Source: a virus
Strand: one strand, 5' to 3'
Virus record (IMG/VR): IMGVR_UViG_3300030085_000679
Span: 1-24,215 of that record
Length of the DNA: 24,215 nucleotides
Shown: positions 1 through 6,295 of the stretch, piece by piece
Position numbering within the stretch: position 1 is the first letter of the stretch
Layout of the letters: every line of letters starts with the position of its first letter
Program-made: the position numbers and the translations under genes
Notes under the pieces: generated by a model
Seen by the model: only the letters and a program-made list of their open reading frames with translations
Told to the model about the DNA's origin: nothing
Databases searched by the model: none

Positions 1-200
1 TGAGGCATCGCATGAACTTTTTCTATGTATGCTATTGTTTCATATGATCTATAAGCATTAGCAGCCATAGAGGCAGTTACTCTTCTACCAGCAATTGATG
101 GATGGCATTTATGTGTATACATATCTTTTTTTTCTGAACTAGCAAAGCATAATGCTCCACTAGCGCCAGGGTCTATTCCTATTACTGTTATAGGTCTCAT
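1..200 (-). CDS. RuvC-like Holliday junction resolvase (N-terminal part, cut by window edge)
   Basis: The first 66 residues of a protein that continues beyond base 1. It opens with MRPITVIGIDPGASGAL, the first strand and glycine turn of a RuvC/RNase H-fold nuclease, with Asp10 as the expected first metal ligand. Residues 58-66 (YIEKVHAMP) match the second acidic motif, with Glu60 as a ligand, in the form common to phage RuvC-like resolvases. Such enzymes cut branched DNA during recombination or before packaging. The ATG overlaps the stop of the upstream gene as ATGA (197-200), and AAGGATG lies 5-10 bases before it, so the two are probably translationally coupled. The family is clear from the motifs; the C-terminal catalytic residues are outside the window, so activity cannot be judged. 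Confidence 0.82.
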   Translation of the reverse strand, partial: MRPITVIGIDPGASGALCFASSEKKDMYTHKCHPSIAGRRVTASMAANAYRSYETIAYIEKVHAMP

Positions 201-550
201 TGTGCATCCTTTCTATATGAATAGTTATGTGCGCTTTTCACATACTTTTTCTTATATGTTTTGTATTGTCGTTTATATATTTTATACTTATCACTAAGTA
301 TCTCTCCATCAAATTTATTAAGTATAAGTTGTTGTTGTTCCGATACCGACTTTACCATATTAGTATTTTTGTATTTAGTACAACCTTTATCGTAAACTTC
401 TTCAGGTATGACTTTAGGGGGAATGCCATCAATATCTTTAAACCAATAACATTTATCCTCGATGCCGTAGTAGCATCCCCCACAAGTCTTACGCAACTGT
501 ATCTTTCTCCGCTTCTTTGTAATCGTTGTAGAACTTACATTTGTTACCAT
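197..550 (-). CDS. Small cysteine-containing protein of unknown function
   Basis: Lies between the helicase and resolvase genes. The protein has a cysteine-rich core (KTCGGCYYGIEDKCYWFK, then KGCTKY) that could bind a metal, followed by a long basic, tyrosine- and lysine-rich tail. The start is uncertain. The ATG at 550 gives 117 residues but overlaps the helicase end by 62 bases and has a poor ribosome site. A TTG at 496 gives 99 residues, overlaps by only 8 bases, and has GGAG about 10 bases upstream. I favour the TTG on spacing, but give the longer form because it keeps the standard start codon. The stop overlaps the resolvase ATG as ATGA. Function unknown; a nucleic-acid-binding role fits the charge and context but is inference. 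Confidence 0.65.
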   Translation of the reverse strand: MVTNVSSTTITKKRRKIQLRKTCGGCYYGIEDKCYWFKDIDGIPPKVIPEEVYDKGCTKYKNTNMVKSVSEQQQLILNKFDGEILSDKYKIYKRQYKTYKKKYVKSAHNYSYRKDAQ

Positions 551-1811
551 TGAATCCCATAGGATAAGTACCAATCTGTCCGTATCTGCTCTTAGCAACA
601 ATCACTTCACTCTTGTATCTGTTGTACTTTTCACTATCAAAGTTGTATCCATAGAATACAAACATTGCTGATTCAGCAGTTTGTTCTATCACACCTGACT
701 CTGCATAGTCACTCATTCTAGGTCTAGGATCAAATCGTTTTTCAATATCACGATTCAATTGCGATACAAGTATTGCAGAACAATTGTTTTGTTTTACTGC
801 CCATTTGTAGTCTTGTACAATCTTTTCAATCTCGAACCTTCTGTCTTTGTAACCTTGTCCTACATCAATCAATTGAATGTAGTCATCAATAACAACATCG
901 GGTTTACCTTTGTTAATCTCACGAATACAATCATCTAGACTTCGTATATCATCAAATGCTGTGAGTTTTTCATACTTCTCCTTAACATATTCAGATACAC
1001 TGTTGAGTGCAATCTTTTTATCTTCAGATATTCCAGAACGAATCATAGAATAACTAATGTCATTGGATTCCATTACATACAACTTCTTCATAGTTTCTAT
1101 GTTGCTCATCTCACGATTGAATAGCATAACACTATATCCTTGTTCAATCAATCCTCGAACTACATTCAGCATAAGAGTAGTCTTACCATGGCCAGGTCTG
1201 CCACCAAGAACTGTAATCTCTTTGCGAGTCATTCCACCTGCGAAATTATCTAATCTGCCAAGACCAAATTGTATTGTGTTAGAATCTTCTTGTAATGATT
1301 GGTTTGTTTCATCAACAATATCACTAATGTCTCTTGCTCTTGTAGGCTGTATGTGTCTTAGTTCATCAATCAATCTGCTGTGTTTTTCGATAATGTTACC
1401 TACTTCATTGTAGTTTTCATAACTAGCATTAAGTAAGTCTTGAGCTGATTTAGCAGTCTCTCTTTGTATATATCTTTCCCATACAATTTTAGAGTAGTGT
1501 TCAACTTTGCTTTTTGTAACTACATTATCTTGTAAATCCATAATGTATAAACTATCTTGCATACCAAATTTTTCTTGTACTTTGTTTGATAAAGTAATTA
1601 CATCAATAGGTATTTTATTATTGTATAGTTCTTTCATACATCTGAATATGTTTTTACATTTTTCTGAATAAAAAGCATCGTCTTCTCGTATCCATCCCAT
1701 TGCTATTTGCATTTCTACGTCTCCACCAATCAATACAGAACCAAGAACTGCTTCTTCAGCTTCTACATTTTGAGGCATTTGCTTTACTAATACATCCTCT
1801 ATTTTTTTCAT
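489..1811 (-). CDS. DnaB-type replicative DNA helicase
   Basis: About 440 residues, close to the usual DnaB length. The N-terminal helical domain is present (QNVEAEEAVLGSVL, residues 14-27), followed by a RecA-fold ATPase domain. Walker A is GGRPGHGKTT (203-212), Walker B is VVIDDYIQLI (306-315), then SQLNR (350-354), the DnaB signature SDYAESGVIEQTAE (367-380) and AKSRYGQIG (406-414). It should form a hexameric ring that unwinds DNA at the phage replication fork. The start is the ATG at 1811, preceded by AAGGAGATTAT; an in-frame ATG at 1853 would run into the methylase gene and lacks a better ribosome site. No primase domain is fused and no primase gene is visible, so priming is encoded elsewhere or by the host. 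The 3' end overlaps the next small gene. Confidence 0.93.
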   Translation of the reverse strand: MKKIEDVLVKQMPQNVEAEEAVLGSVLIGGDVEMQIAMGWIREDDAFYSEKCKNIFRCMKELYNNKIPIDVITLSNKVQEKFGMQDSLYIMDLQDNVVTKSKVEHYSKIVWERYIQRETAKSAQDLLNASYENYNEVGNIIEKHSRLIDELRHIQPTRARDISDIVDETNQSLQEDSNTIQFGLGRLDNFAGGMTRKEITVLGGRPGHGKTTLMLNVVRGLIEQGYSVMLFNREMSNIETMKKLYVMESNDISYSMIRSGISEDKKIALNSVSEYVKEKYEKLTAFDDIRSLDDCIREINKGKPDVVIDDYIQLIDVGQGYKDRRFEIEKIVQDYKWAVKQNNCSAILVSQLNRDIEKRFDPRPRMSDYAESGVIEQTAESAMFVFYGYNFDSEKYNRYKSEVIVAKSRYGQIGTYPMGFNGNKCKFYNDYKEAEKDTVA

Positions 1812-1821
1812 ATAATCTCCT

Positions 1822-2652
1822 TTAGAATAAACTTGTCTGGTTGACAGGTTCATAGTTTAATATTAAATACTCCTTTCTTTTCTTTAATCTGTTTTCGTCT
1901 GTAGCACCATGATACTTTAAATCAATAGTGATTACATTATAGTCTTTGTATAGATCATACACCTCGTCTCTATAGTCGTATGATACCATAAATTTACCAC
2001 CATTTTTATCTATATCATCTACTTTTTCCTTTAATCTAATGTGATCTTCAACAGTAAAGTTATGTTGATAGTAATCACCTTTATCTGTTGCGATGAAATA
2101 AGGTGGATCTAAGTACCAGAAATCTCCATTACGAGGTTTGTATCTATCTATAAAATCACCAAAGTCTAAGTTTTCTATTGTAGCACCTGCTATCTTTTCT
2201 CTAGAATACTTTAGTTCTGCTCCCCAATCTTTCTTCCAATCTTTTACCATTGACATTGGAGTATGTATAAGTTTGTTAAAACTATGTCTTATACAATAAA
2301 AGTATTTAGCAGCTTGATAAGGATCTGGTATTTCAATAGGTTTCTTTTCTCTAATATCTGCACGAAAGTCCTCAAATATTTTTCTTGATTTTGGTAACCA
2401 ATCTAGATTATAAACAAGTTCATCTAGTTTATGTATGACGCACATATATAGATTTACTATGTTATTATCTTTATCGTTTACTGTATTCCATGTTGCTTTT
2501 TCTTTGCGAAAAAACATAGATAAACCACCAGAAAATACTTCAAAATACCTTTCATGGGGGGGTATGTAAGGAACAAGTTTTTTGCTCAATTCATACTTCC
2601 CACCATAATAAGGTATAACTATAGGACAATCGTACCAATCAAGCGATGGCAA
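1822..2652 (-). CDS. DNA adenine methyltransferase (D12 / Dam class)
   Basis: 276 residues, the normal size for a Dam-type N6-adenine methylase. It has the N-terminal IPYYGGK (13-19) and EVFSGGLSMFF (38-48) AdoMet-binding motifs, the catalytic LDPPYF (181-186), and a C-terminal EYLILNYEP (261-269), in the order typical of the D12 class. It may protect phage DNA from host restriction or mark it for replication or packaging; the target sequence cannot be read. The only start that keeps the N-terminal motif is a TTG at 2652 with GAGG about 6 bases upstream. It overlaps the end of the DUF932 gene by 14 bases. The last residues, QTSLF, resemble a sliding-clamp binding motif (see findings). The family call is firm. 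Confidence 0.92.
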   Translation of the reverse strand: MPSLDWYDCPIVIPYYGGKYELSKKLVPYIPPHERYFEVFSGGLSMFFRKEKATWNTVNDKDNNIVNLYMCVIHKLDELVYNLDWLPKSRKIFEDFRADIREKKPIEIPDPYQAAKYFYCIRHSFNKLIHTPMSMVKDWKKDWGAELKYSREKIAGATIENLDFGDFIDRYKPRNGDFWYLDPPYFIATDKGDYYQHNFTVEDHIRLKEKVDDIDKNGGKFMVSYDYRDEVYDLYKDYNVITIDLKYHGATDENRLKKRKEYLILNYEPVNQTSLF

Positions 2653-3421
2653 CTTTAGCCTCTTTGTATGCTAGTTTCTTTATCTTAGGATAAAGTCTTT
2701 GCTCAATAGAATGTGTAGAGTTTAGTCCTCTGTTCATGTGATGTGTTAGTACGTTAGTTCCAACATTAAATAAATCCCAAAATGTTTTAGGATTATTTGC
2801 AATAATCTTATCTGTAATCAATGTGTTTGTATGTTCTGGAAACATCTTCATAAAGTCAAGCATATGCTTTTCTTTAAAGTTTGTTTCTGCAAGAATAGGA
2901 AACTCATCTTTGAATACTAATTTAGTTTTATCAACAGTTGCTTCCACTATATCACTAATATCATCTAATGACATATTGCTAGATATGTGTTTGTTTTTGT
3001 ATTTAGAAACAACAATGCCTATTACTGCTCCATTTAAACATATCAATCTAAATGCACCTGCCATGATATTTAAACCAACAGTCCCATCATAACTATTAGT
3101 AATGTTTATCTCAGGAATCATTTCATCCATCTTAGAAAACTTTACTTTTTCTTTTGGAAACTTCCAAGACATCATAGTTTTAGCACCATGATTAAGAACA
3201 TTAACTTCTTTCAATTCACCACCTAGTTTCTTAATAAGTGGATTTGCTTTTTTAATTATTGTTTCATTCTTTACAAGTTTGTAACTATCTGTCATACAAC
3301 TTAGTATTTTACCTGTGTCTTCTCTAACAATAAACTTGTATCCTGTTGAGTCTATCTCTCTATTAGAATCAACTCCTATTGCTGGAACTTCCTTAACAGG
3401 AAACTTAGCATTTTGTAACAT
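2639..3421 (-). CDS. DUF932 (phage/plasmid-like) protein
   Basis: 260 residues with the features I associate with DUF932 proteins: an N-terminal segment with CMTDSYKLVKNE, a central SYDGTVGLNIMAGAFRLICL block followed by NGAV, then a mainly helical C-terminal part. DUF932 members are frequent in phages and plasmids and lie near DNA-processing genes, but their function is not established. The ATG at 3421 follows AAAGGAGAGAGACT, a strong ribosome site. It is the first of a four-gene overlapping run (DUF932, methylase, helicase, cysteine protein) that reads leftward to the resolvase. The family assignment rests on remembered sequence pattern, not a search. Confidence 0.72.
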   Translation of the reverse strand: MLQNAKFPVKEVPAIGVDSNREIDSTGYKFIVREDTGKILSCMTDSYKLVKNETIIKKANPLIKKLGGELKEVNVLNHGAKTMMSWKFPKEKVKFSKMDEMIPEINITNSYDGTVGLNIMAGAFRLICLNGAVIGIVVSKYKNKHISSNMSLDDISDIVEATVDKTKLVFKDEFPILAETNFKEKHMLDFMKMFPEHTNTLITDKIIANNPKTFWDLFNVGTNVLTHHMNRGLNSTHSIEQRLYPKIKKLAYKEAKVAIA

Positions 3422-3442
3422 AGTCTCTCTCCTTTGTTTTTA

Positions 3443-3616
3443 TTATAATAAATCGTCATACATATCGTTAATATTTTTATCCAATATGTTTACTTTTTTT
3501 TCTATTCTATGAACTCTATATAGCATAGAAAGATTTAGTAAAAGTACCATTAGCATAGTAAACTCCCAATATGGAAAGTATTCTACACTAAATAGTGCTT
3601 CCCAATAATATCTCAT
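3443..3616 (-). CDS. Small single-pass membrane protein with charged C-terminal tail
   Basis: 57 residues starting MRYYWEALFSVEYFPYW. A hydrophobic segment (about residues 19-33, FTMLMVLLLNLSMLY) is followed by a basic stop-transfer-like stretch (RVHRIEKK) and an amphipathic tail (VNILDKNINDMYDDLL). The start is well supported: AAAAGGAGTAAAGT directly precedes the ATG at 3616, and this ATG overlaps the TGA of the preceding tiny gene. The topology is typical of small phage membrane proteins such as inhibitors, holin-like factors or membrane anchors, but there is no family motif. It lies 21 bases upstream of the DUF932 start, in the same transcript. Function unknown. Confidence 0.68.
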   Translation of the reverse strand: MRYYWEALFSVEYFPYWEFTMLMVLLLNLSMLYRVHRIEKKVNILDKNINDMYDDLL

Positions 3617-3723
3617 ACTTTACTCCTTTTCCAATATTTATGAATTAAATACATAATGTAATGTATTACTCCTAGTAAAAGTAATCCATTAAGTAAGTAT
3701 TCACTTATATCTAATATAAACAT
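3613..3723 (-). CDS. Very small membrane protein
   Basis: 36 residues beginning MFILDISEYLL. Residues 9-27 form one clear hydrophobic helix (NGLLLLGVIHYIMYL), followed by a basic end, HKYWKRSKV, consistent with an N-out/C-in single-pass peptide. The ATG at 3723 is preceded by AAAAAAGGAGAGATA, an excellent ribosome site, and its TGA overlaps the ATG of the next membrane gene. The pair is almost certainly translationally coupled. The gene comes just after a 12-bp inverted repeat that encloses the whole upstream gap. No family recognised. Confidence 0.62.
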   Translation of the reverse strand: MFILDISEYLLNGLLLLGVIHYIMYLIHKYWKRSKV

Positions 3724-3737
3724 TATCTCTCCTTTTT

Positions 3738-3847
3738 TATAAGCCTCTCTGATTAACTAATTTGCCAACAACAGTTTATTACAATAAATACATTGTCATT
3801 CATATTTTCTCAAATACCAATAACATATATATTGCGAGAGGCTTATA
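3738..3847 (-). promoter_or_regulatory. Long-range inverted repeat filling the gap before the small membrane genes
   Basis: Perfect 12-base arms at 3738-3749 and 3836-3847 (on minus, TATAAGCCTCTC and GAGAGGCTTATA) enclose 86 AT-rich bases. On the minus strand two inner hairpins are possible: CAATA/TATTG with a 7-base loop, and ACAAT/ATTGT with a 6-base loop, giving a branched fold. The outer stem ends about 6 bases before the GGAGAG ribosome site of the gene starting at 3723, and begins directly after the stop of the gene ending at 3849. It may be a leader that controls translation, or an RNA-processing or stability element. The inner stems are AT-rich and could be chance; the outer arms are the solid evidence. 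Confidence 0.45.
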
Positions 3848-3848
3848 T

Positions 3849-4217
3849 TTATTTTATAGGTGGAACTGATCCTAGTCTACGTCTCTCGTTTTCTAGAATC
3901 TCTTTATTGTTCTTACCTTGATTTCTAATGATTGCTTTTAAGTAAGCAAATCCTTTGTTTCTTTCAAAAACCCGGCTCTCATAATAATCATTTATACAAT
4001 AATTTACAACACTATCTTCAAATTCTTTAATTCCAAACAAAAATTTTTCAAATTGATACCTATCATCTTGAGGCACATTTGTAATAATTTGTTTTGCTAT
4101 TTTATTAATGTTCATTATTGTTTTTTTCCCTCTAACAGCAAGAAGTTTTCTTATACTTTGGCTTATATTTTTTCTTCTGTTGGAAGTATCGTATCCACAA
4201 GCAGGGCATTTCTTCAT
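3849..4217 (-). CDS. Small protein with N-terminal CxxC motif, unknown function
   Basis: 122 residues from the ATG at 4217, which overlaps the stop of the upstream zinc-ribbon gene as ATGA. It begins MKKCPACGYD, half of a zinc ribbon with no obvious second cysteine pair (a lone Cys lies near the middle), and continues as a charged, largely helical protein ending RRRLGSVPPIK. The segment KGFAYLKAIIRNQGKN loosely resembles the tail of DnaD-like primosome domains, which would fit a gene close to a helicase, but the likeness is weak and I do not call it. Longer in-frame starts at 4247 and 4238 would overlap the upstream gene further. The ribosome site is weak, so coupling is likely. Confidence 0.68.
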   Translation of the reverse strand: MKKCPACGYDTSNRRKNISQSIRKLLAVRGKKTIMNINKIAKQIITNVPQDDRYQFEKFLFGIKEFEDSVVNYCINDYYESRVFERNKGFAYLKAIIRNQGKNNKEILENERRRLGSVPPIK

Positions 4218-4420
4218 TGTGTAATACTTTCTTTGCATTTTGGACAAGTCTCCTTTGGTTTTCCATATGAAGGAAAGTTCTCGTAATAATTAGTTCTCAT
4301 TACTTGCCTTTTCTTTTTACTATTTGGAGCTTCCCAACATACAGAACATATTAAACAATGTTTTACTCGTTGATCTGCTAATCTAGCATCAAATTCAAAT
4401 CTAGCTTTTTCACTCTTCAT
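4214..4420 (-). CDS. Small zinc-ribbon protein
   Basis: 68 residues with two cysteine knuckles: HCLICSVCWEAP (residues 21-32) and ETCPKCKES (57-65), separated by a basic stretch and NYYENFPSYGK. This pattern is typical of small four-cysteine zinc ribbons seen repeatedly in phage early regions. The reading frame stays open further upstream to 4492, but that part overlaps, in another frame, a better small gene (4410-4511). I therefore take the ATG at 4420, which overlaps the end of that gene by 11 bases. No strong ribosome site is present, consistent with coupling. Likely binds zinc; the partner (DNA, RNA or protein) is unknown. Confidence 0.7.
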   Translation of the reverse strand: MKSEKARFEFDARLADQRVKHCLICSVCWEAPNSKKKRQVMRTNYYENFPSYGKPKETCPKCKESITQ

Positions 4421-4511
4421 TGTCTTGCCAAATATTACAATGTTCTTTACATTCTGAGCAAATGTCTGTGTCATCATACACTTTTGCTCCACAACATTCT
4501 GATCTATTCAT
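4410..4511 (-). CDS. Tiny zinc-ribbon protein (33 residues)
   Basis: The ORF MNRSECCGAKVYDDTDIC continues with SECKEHCNIWQDNEE. The layout CCGAKV...DTDICSECKEHC is a recognisable minimal phage zinc ribbon that I have seen in many phage genomes: one knuckle at residues 6-7 and one at CSEC, plus a nearby His and Cys. It starts at the ATG at 4511, overlapping the TAG of the upstream gene by 8 bases, and ends with TGA at 4410, 11 bases inside the next gene. It sits inside a longer open frame of the next gene, but the cysteine pattern and tidy end-to-end overlaps favour this frame. Function unknown. Confidence 0.66.
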   Translation of the reverse strand: MNRSECCGAKVYDDTDICSECKEHCNIWQDNEE

Positions 4512-4782
4512 TTTTTATTCTCACTTCAGTTTGTCCAGCCCACCTTACTGTTTTAAACCCAGCATCACTTGAATTTTTAGCACATACAATAGTAGCTGCT
4601 TCTGTATGATCTAAAACAATTGCTAGGTTGTCTGATTCAGTTTCTACAAGTTGGCCAGGTTCAACATCTTTAATATATACAAAACCTTTTTGTGGTTTCC
4701 ACTCAGGTTTATCAATCATCGCAGACTTCGCAATGTCTTGAATTTTCTTGAGTTTCTTTTTCCATTTGGTTTCTGGTTTCAT
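4504..4782 (-). CDS. Small basic protein of unknown function
   Basis: 92 residues. The N-terminal third is very lysine-rich (KWKKKLKKIQDIAKSAM), followed by a compact beta-rich part with DVEPGQLVETESDNLAIVLDH and a final KTVRWAGQTEVRIKNE. The ATG at 4782 is preceded by AAGGAGAGAAAGACA, a strong ribosome site, although it lies 71 bases inside the end of the upstream gene. The stop overlaps the tiny zinc-ribbon gene. The C-terminal half looks like a small beta-barrel, but I recognise no family. Confidence 0.68.
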   Translation of the reverse strand: MKPETKWKKKLKKIQDIAKSAMIDKPEWKPQKGFVYIKDVEPGQLVETESDNLAIVLDHTEAATIVCAKNSSDAGFKTVRWAGQTEVRIKNE

Positions 4783-4960
4783 TGTCTTTCTCTCCTTGTA
4801 TTATATCTGTTCTTATCTGAATGAAATCTTGTTTTATCTTATGTGTAAACATACTATCTGCATCAAAATGTTCAGCTGCTTCTTCGGTAAATTGCAAAGC
4901 ATTAATTACCATTTCTATTTCAGATTTAGTTAATTTAATTACTGCACTTGATTCTTCCAT
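4712..4960 (-). CDS. Small acidic helical protein with C-terminal HCxxC, unknown function
   Basis: 82 residues from the ATG at 4960, which follows AGGAGACGAA. The N-terminal half is an amphipathic helical region (KLTKSEIEMVINALQFTEEA) resembling small phage regulatory or accessory proteins; the end is hydrophilic and finishes RHCEVCDD. The last 24 codons overlap the next gene in another frame by 71 bases, unusually long for this genome. The real stop could be different if a frameshift is present. An upstream in-frame ATG at 5044 would extend through a hairpin region and lacks support. No family recognised. Confidence 0.6.
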   Translation of the reverse strand: MEESSAVIKLTKSEIEMVINALQFTEEAAEHFDADSMFTHKIKQDFIQIRTDIIQGEKDNETRNQMEKETQENSRHCEVCDD

Positions 4961-4977
4961 TTCGTCTCCTATAAAAT

Positions 4978-5037
4978 GAGGGTGATGCCGAGAGAGAGAC
5001 GAGTTCGGAGAGTATGGGTTGAATACACACCACCCTC
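4978..5037 (-). promoter_or_regulatory. GC-rich branched stem in the leader of the gene starting at 4960
   Basis: On the minus strand GAGGGTGGTG pairs with CATCACCCTC to give 10 pairs with one G-U; read on the plus strand, the same position is an A-C mismatch. Inside lie GTAT/ATAC with a 7-base loop and CCGA/TCGG with a 13-base loop, a three-way junction. The block is much more GC-rich than its surroundings. It sits between the SSB-like gene (ends 5099) and the AGGAG site of the gene starting at 4960. It could act as an attenuator, a partial terminator (ATTTTA follows the stem) or a translational control leader. The bases 5038-5098 hold no further gene. Confidence 0.48.
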
Positions 5038-5098
5038 GCCTCAAAATTACTTAGAATATATAAATTCTTTCAAGTAAAATCTCTCAACGTTTTGTTAT

Positions 5099-5731
5099 TT
5101 AGAAAGGTACATCATCATCCATCTCATCTTGAGATAGTTTTTCTCCACCTTTCCACAATGTAACTTCTTTTGCTTTCAATACAAACTTACGTTCTTGTTG
5201 ATCTACAGGTAGATCTTTTGTATCTCTTGTAACATAAGAATGTGTTTCTAGTTTAATATTAACAGGAAGTCCTATAACATCTTCTTCTTCCACAAGAACA
5301 AGTTTCTTTTTGCCATCATCTTCTTCAAGTTCTATATTAAGACCTTCAAGCAATTTAAAGTATCTACTATTTTTGTTAGCAGATTCTGATGTAGTAAACA
5401 CAAAGAAACCATTGTCGTAGTATTTTCTACCCGGCAGATGTGTGCAATTAGTATGCATTTCATTACCATCTTTATCAACAAGAGGTATTTTATTACCATT
5501 CACATCTTTTCTATGCTTATACCCATCCATCTCATACAGAGGTTGAGTAAGATCAGCAGCTTCATCTGCAATTGTGTAAGACATATTAACAATAATAGCT
5601 TCGCCCGCTCTAGTCATCACTTCTTTAGTATCAAGACTTGATATGTGAGCAGGATATGTACCTTCTTCAACAGGTACAAATGCATCTTGTTTTTTACTGT
5701 CAAACAATACACCTTCTAGTTCTCTTGCCAT
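5099..5731 (-). CDS. Single-stranded DNA-binding-like protein with SSB-type acidic tip
   Basis: 210 residues. The body is beta-rich (VEEGTYPAHISSLDTKE, then GEAIIVNMSYTI, FKLLEG, and KFVLKAKEVTLW), resembling DUF669-type phage ssDNA-binding proteins more than classical SSB. The C-terminus is acidic and ends MDDDVPF, very close to the DDDIPF tip by which bacterial SSBs recruit repair and replication enzymes. It probably coats ssDNA during replication and recombination and docks partner proteins. The ATG at 5731 follows AATAAGGAGAATAAA. It lies in the same run as the annealing protein and the Cas4-like nuclease, which fits. The fold is inferred; the tail is seen directly. Confidence 0.72.
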   Translation of the reverse strand: MARELEGVLFDSKKQDAFVPVEEGTYPAHISSLDTKEVMTRAGEAIIVNMSYTIADEAADLTQPLYEMDGYKHRKDVNGNKIPLVDKDGNEMHTNCTHLPGRKYYDNGFFVFTTSESANKNSRYFKLLEGLNIELEEDDGKKKLVLVEEEDVIGLPVNIKLETHSYVTRDTKDLPVDQQERKFVLKAKEVTLWKGGEKLSQDEMDDDVPF

Positions 5732-5741
5732 TTTATTCTCC

Positions 5742-6011
5742 TTATTTGTTAGTTGTAGTTGTGTATTTAGTTAATAGTTTATCGTATTCAGTTTGGAACT
5801 TTATCATTTCTTTTGATGGTTCTAGTCCTTTGCCTCCACGAAAGTAGAGGCTTGGAATTACATAAGTACCATTAGCAGTTTTGATATATCTTTTTACTGA
5901 TGTTCTTTTAGTTGATATAGAATTACTATTTTTCAACTCTTTTACAGCAGAAGCTGATAGCTTACCGCTTTCTTTTAGTCTGTCAATATCAGACTGTTTT
6001 ACTTTTCCCAT
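5742..6011 (-). CDS. Small protein of unknown function
   Basis: 89 residues beginning MGKVKQSDIDRLKESGKLSA. The first half is helical and charged, then a basic segment (STKRTSVKRYIK) leads to TANGTYVIPSLYFRGGKG and a helical tail ending TTTTNK. The ATG at 6011 follows AAGGAGACC at good spacing, and the gene overlaps its upstream neighbour by 13 bases. It is bracketed by the annealing protein and the SSB-like protein, so a recombination accessory role is possible, but no motif supports that. Confidence 0.68.
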   Translation of the reverse strand: MGKVKQSDIDRLKESGKLSASAVKELKNSNSISTKRTSVKRYIKTANGTYVIPSLYFRGGKGLEPSKEMIKFQTEYDKLLTKYTTTTNK

Positions 6012-6295
6012 TGATGGTCTCCTTTTATTTTATTTTGTATATGTACATCTACTTGAGATTCTAGTTCTTCTGGCAATGGATGTGGATCTTCTTGCATACT
6101 GAATGTATGAAACGAAGGATTTACCACAAGTGTTTTACCAGTTTGTAGTGTTTTGAATGTCATCATTGGTTTTCCGTTGAATTGCTTTCTACCAGTAAAT
6201 ATCATCTGATTGAACTCACGCCCATCAGAAGTACCCACAGCATACACTTCACCTTCTACCAATAAATAATCATTATTTTGATGTATCCTTTTCAT
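5999..6295 (-). CDS. Small beta-rich protein of unknown function
   Basis: 98 residues, starting MKRIHQNNDYLLVEGEVYAV and continuing with several short strands (MIFTGRKQF, MMTFKTLQTGKTLVVNP), then an acidic, proline-containing tail. The ATG at 6295 lies 23 bases inside the end of the annealing-protein gene, with GAGAGAG about 9 bases upstream. It looks like a small beta-barrel, but no family is recognised. Its position directly behind the annealing protein suggests co-expression. Confidence 0.66.
   Translation of the reverse strand: MKRIHQNNDYLLVEGEVYAVGTSDGREFNQMIFTGRKQFNGKPMMTFKTLQTGKTLVVNPSFHTFSMQEDPHPLPEELESQVDVHIQNKIKGDHQWEK

Noticed and set aside
1057-1413. Plus-strand open frames inside left-block genes
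   Set aside because: They are antisense shadows of strong minus-strand genes without ribosome sites.
3738-3847. tRNA or tRNA-Sec in the inverted-repeat gap
   Set aside because: The arm length suggested it, but there is no T-loop or D-arm pattern on either strand.
4421-4492. Longer form of the 4214-4420 zinc-ribbon protein
   Set aside because: It begins with GTG without a ribosome site and covers a better small gene in another frame.
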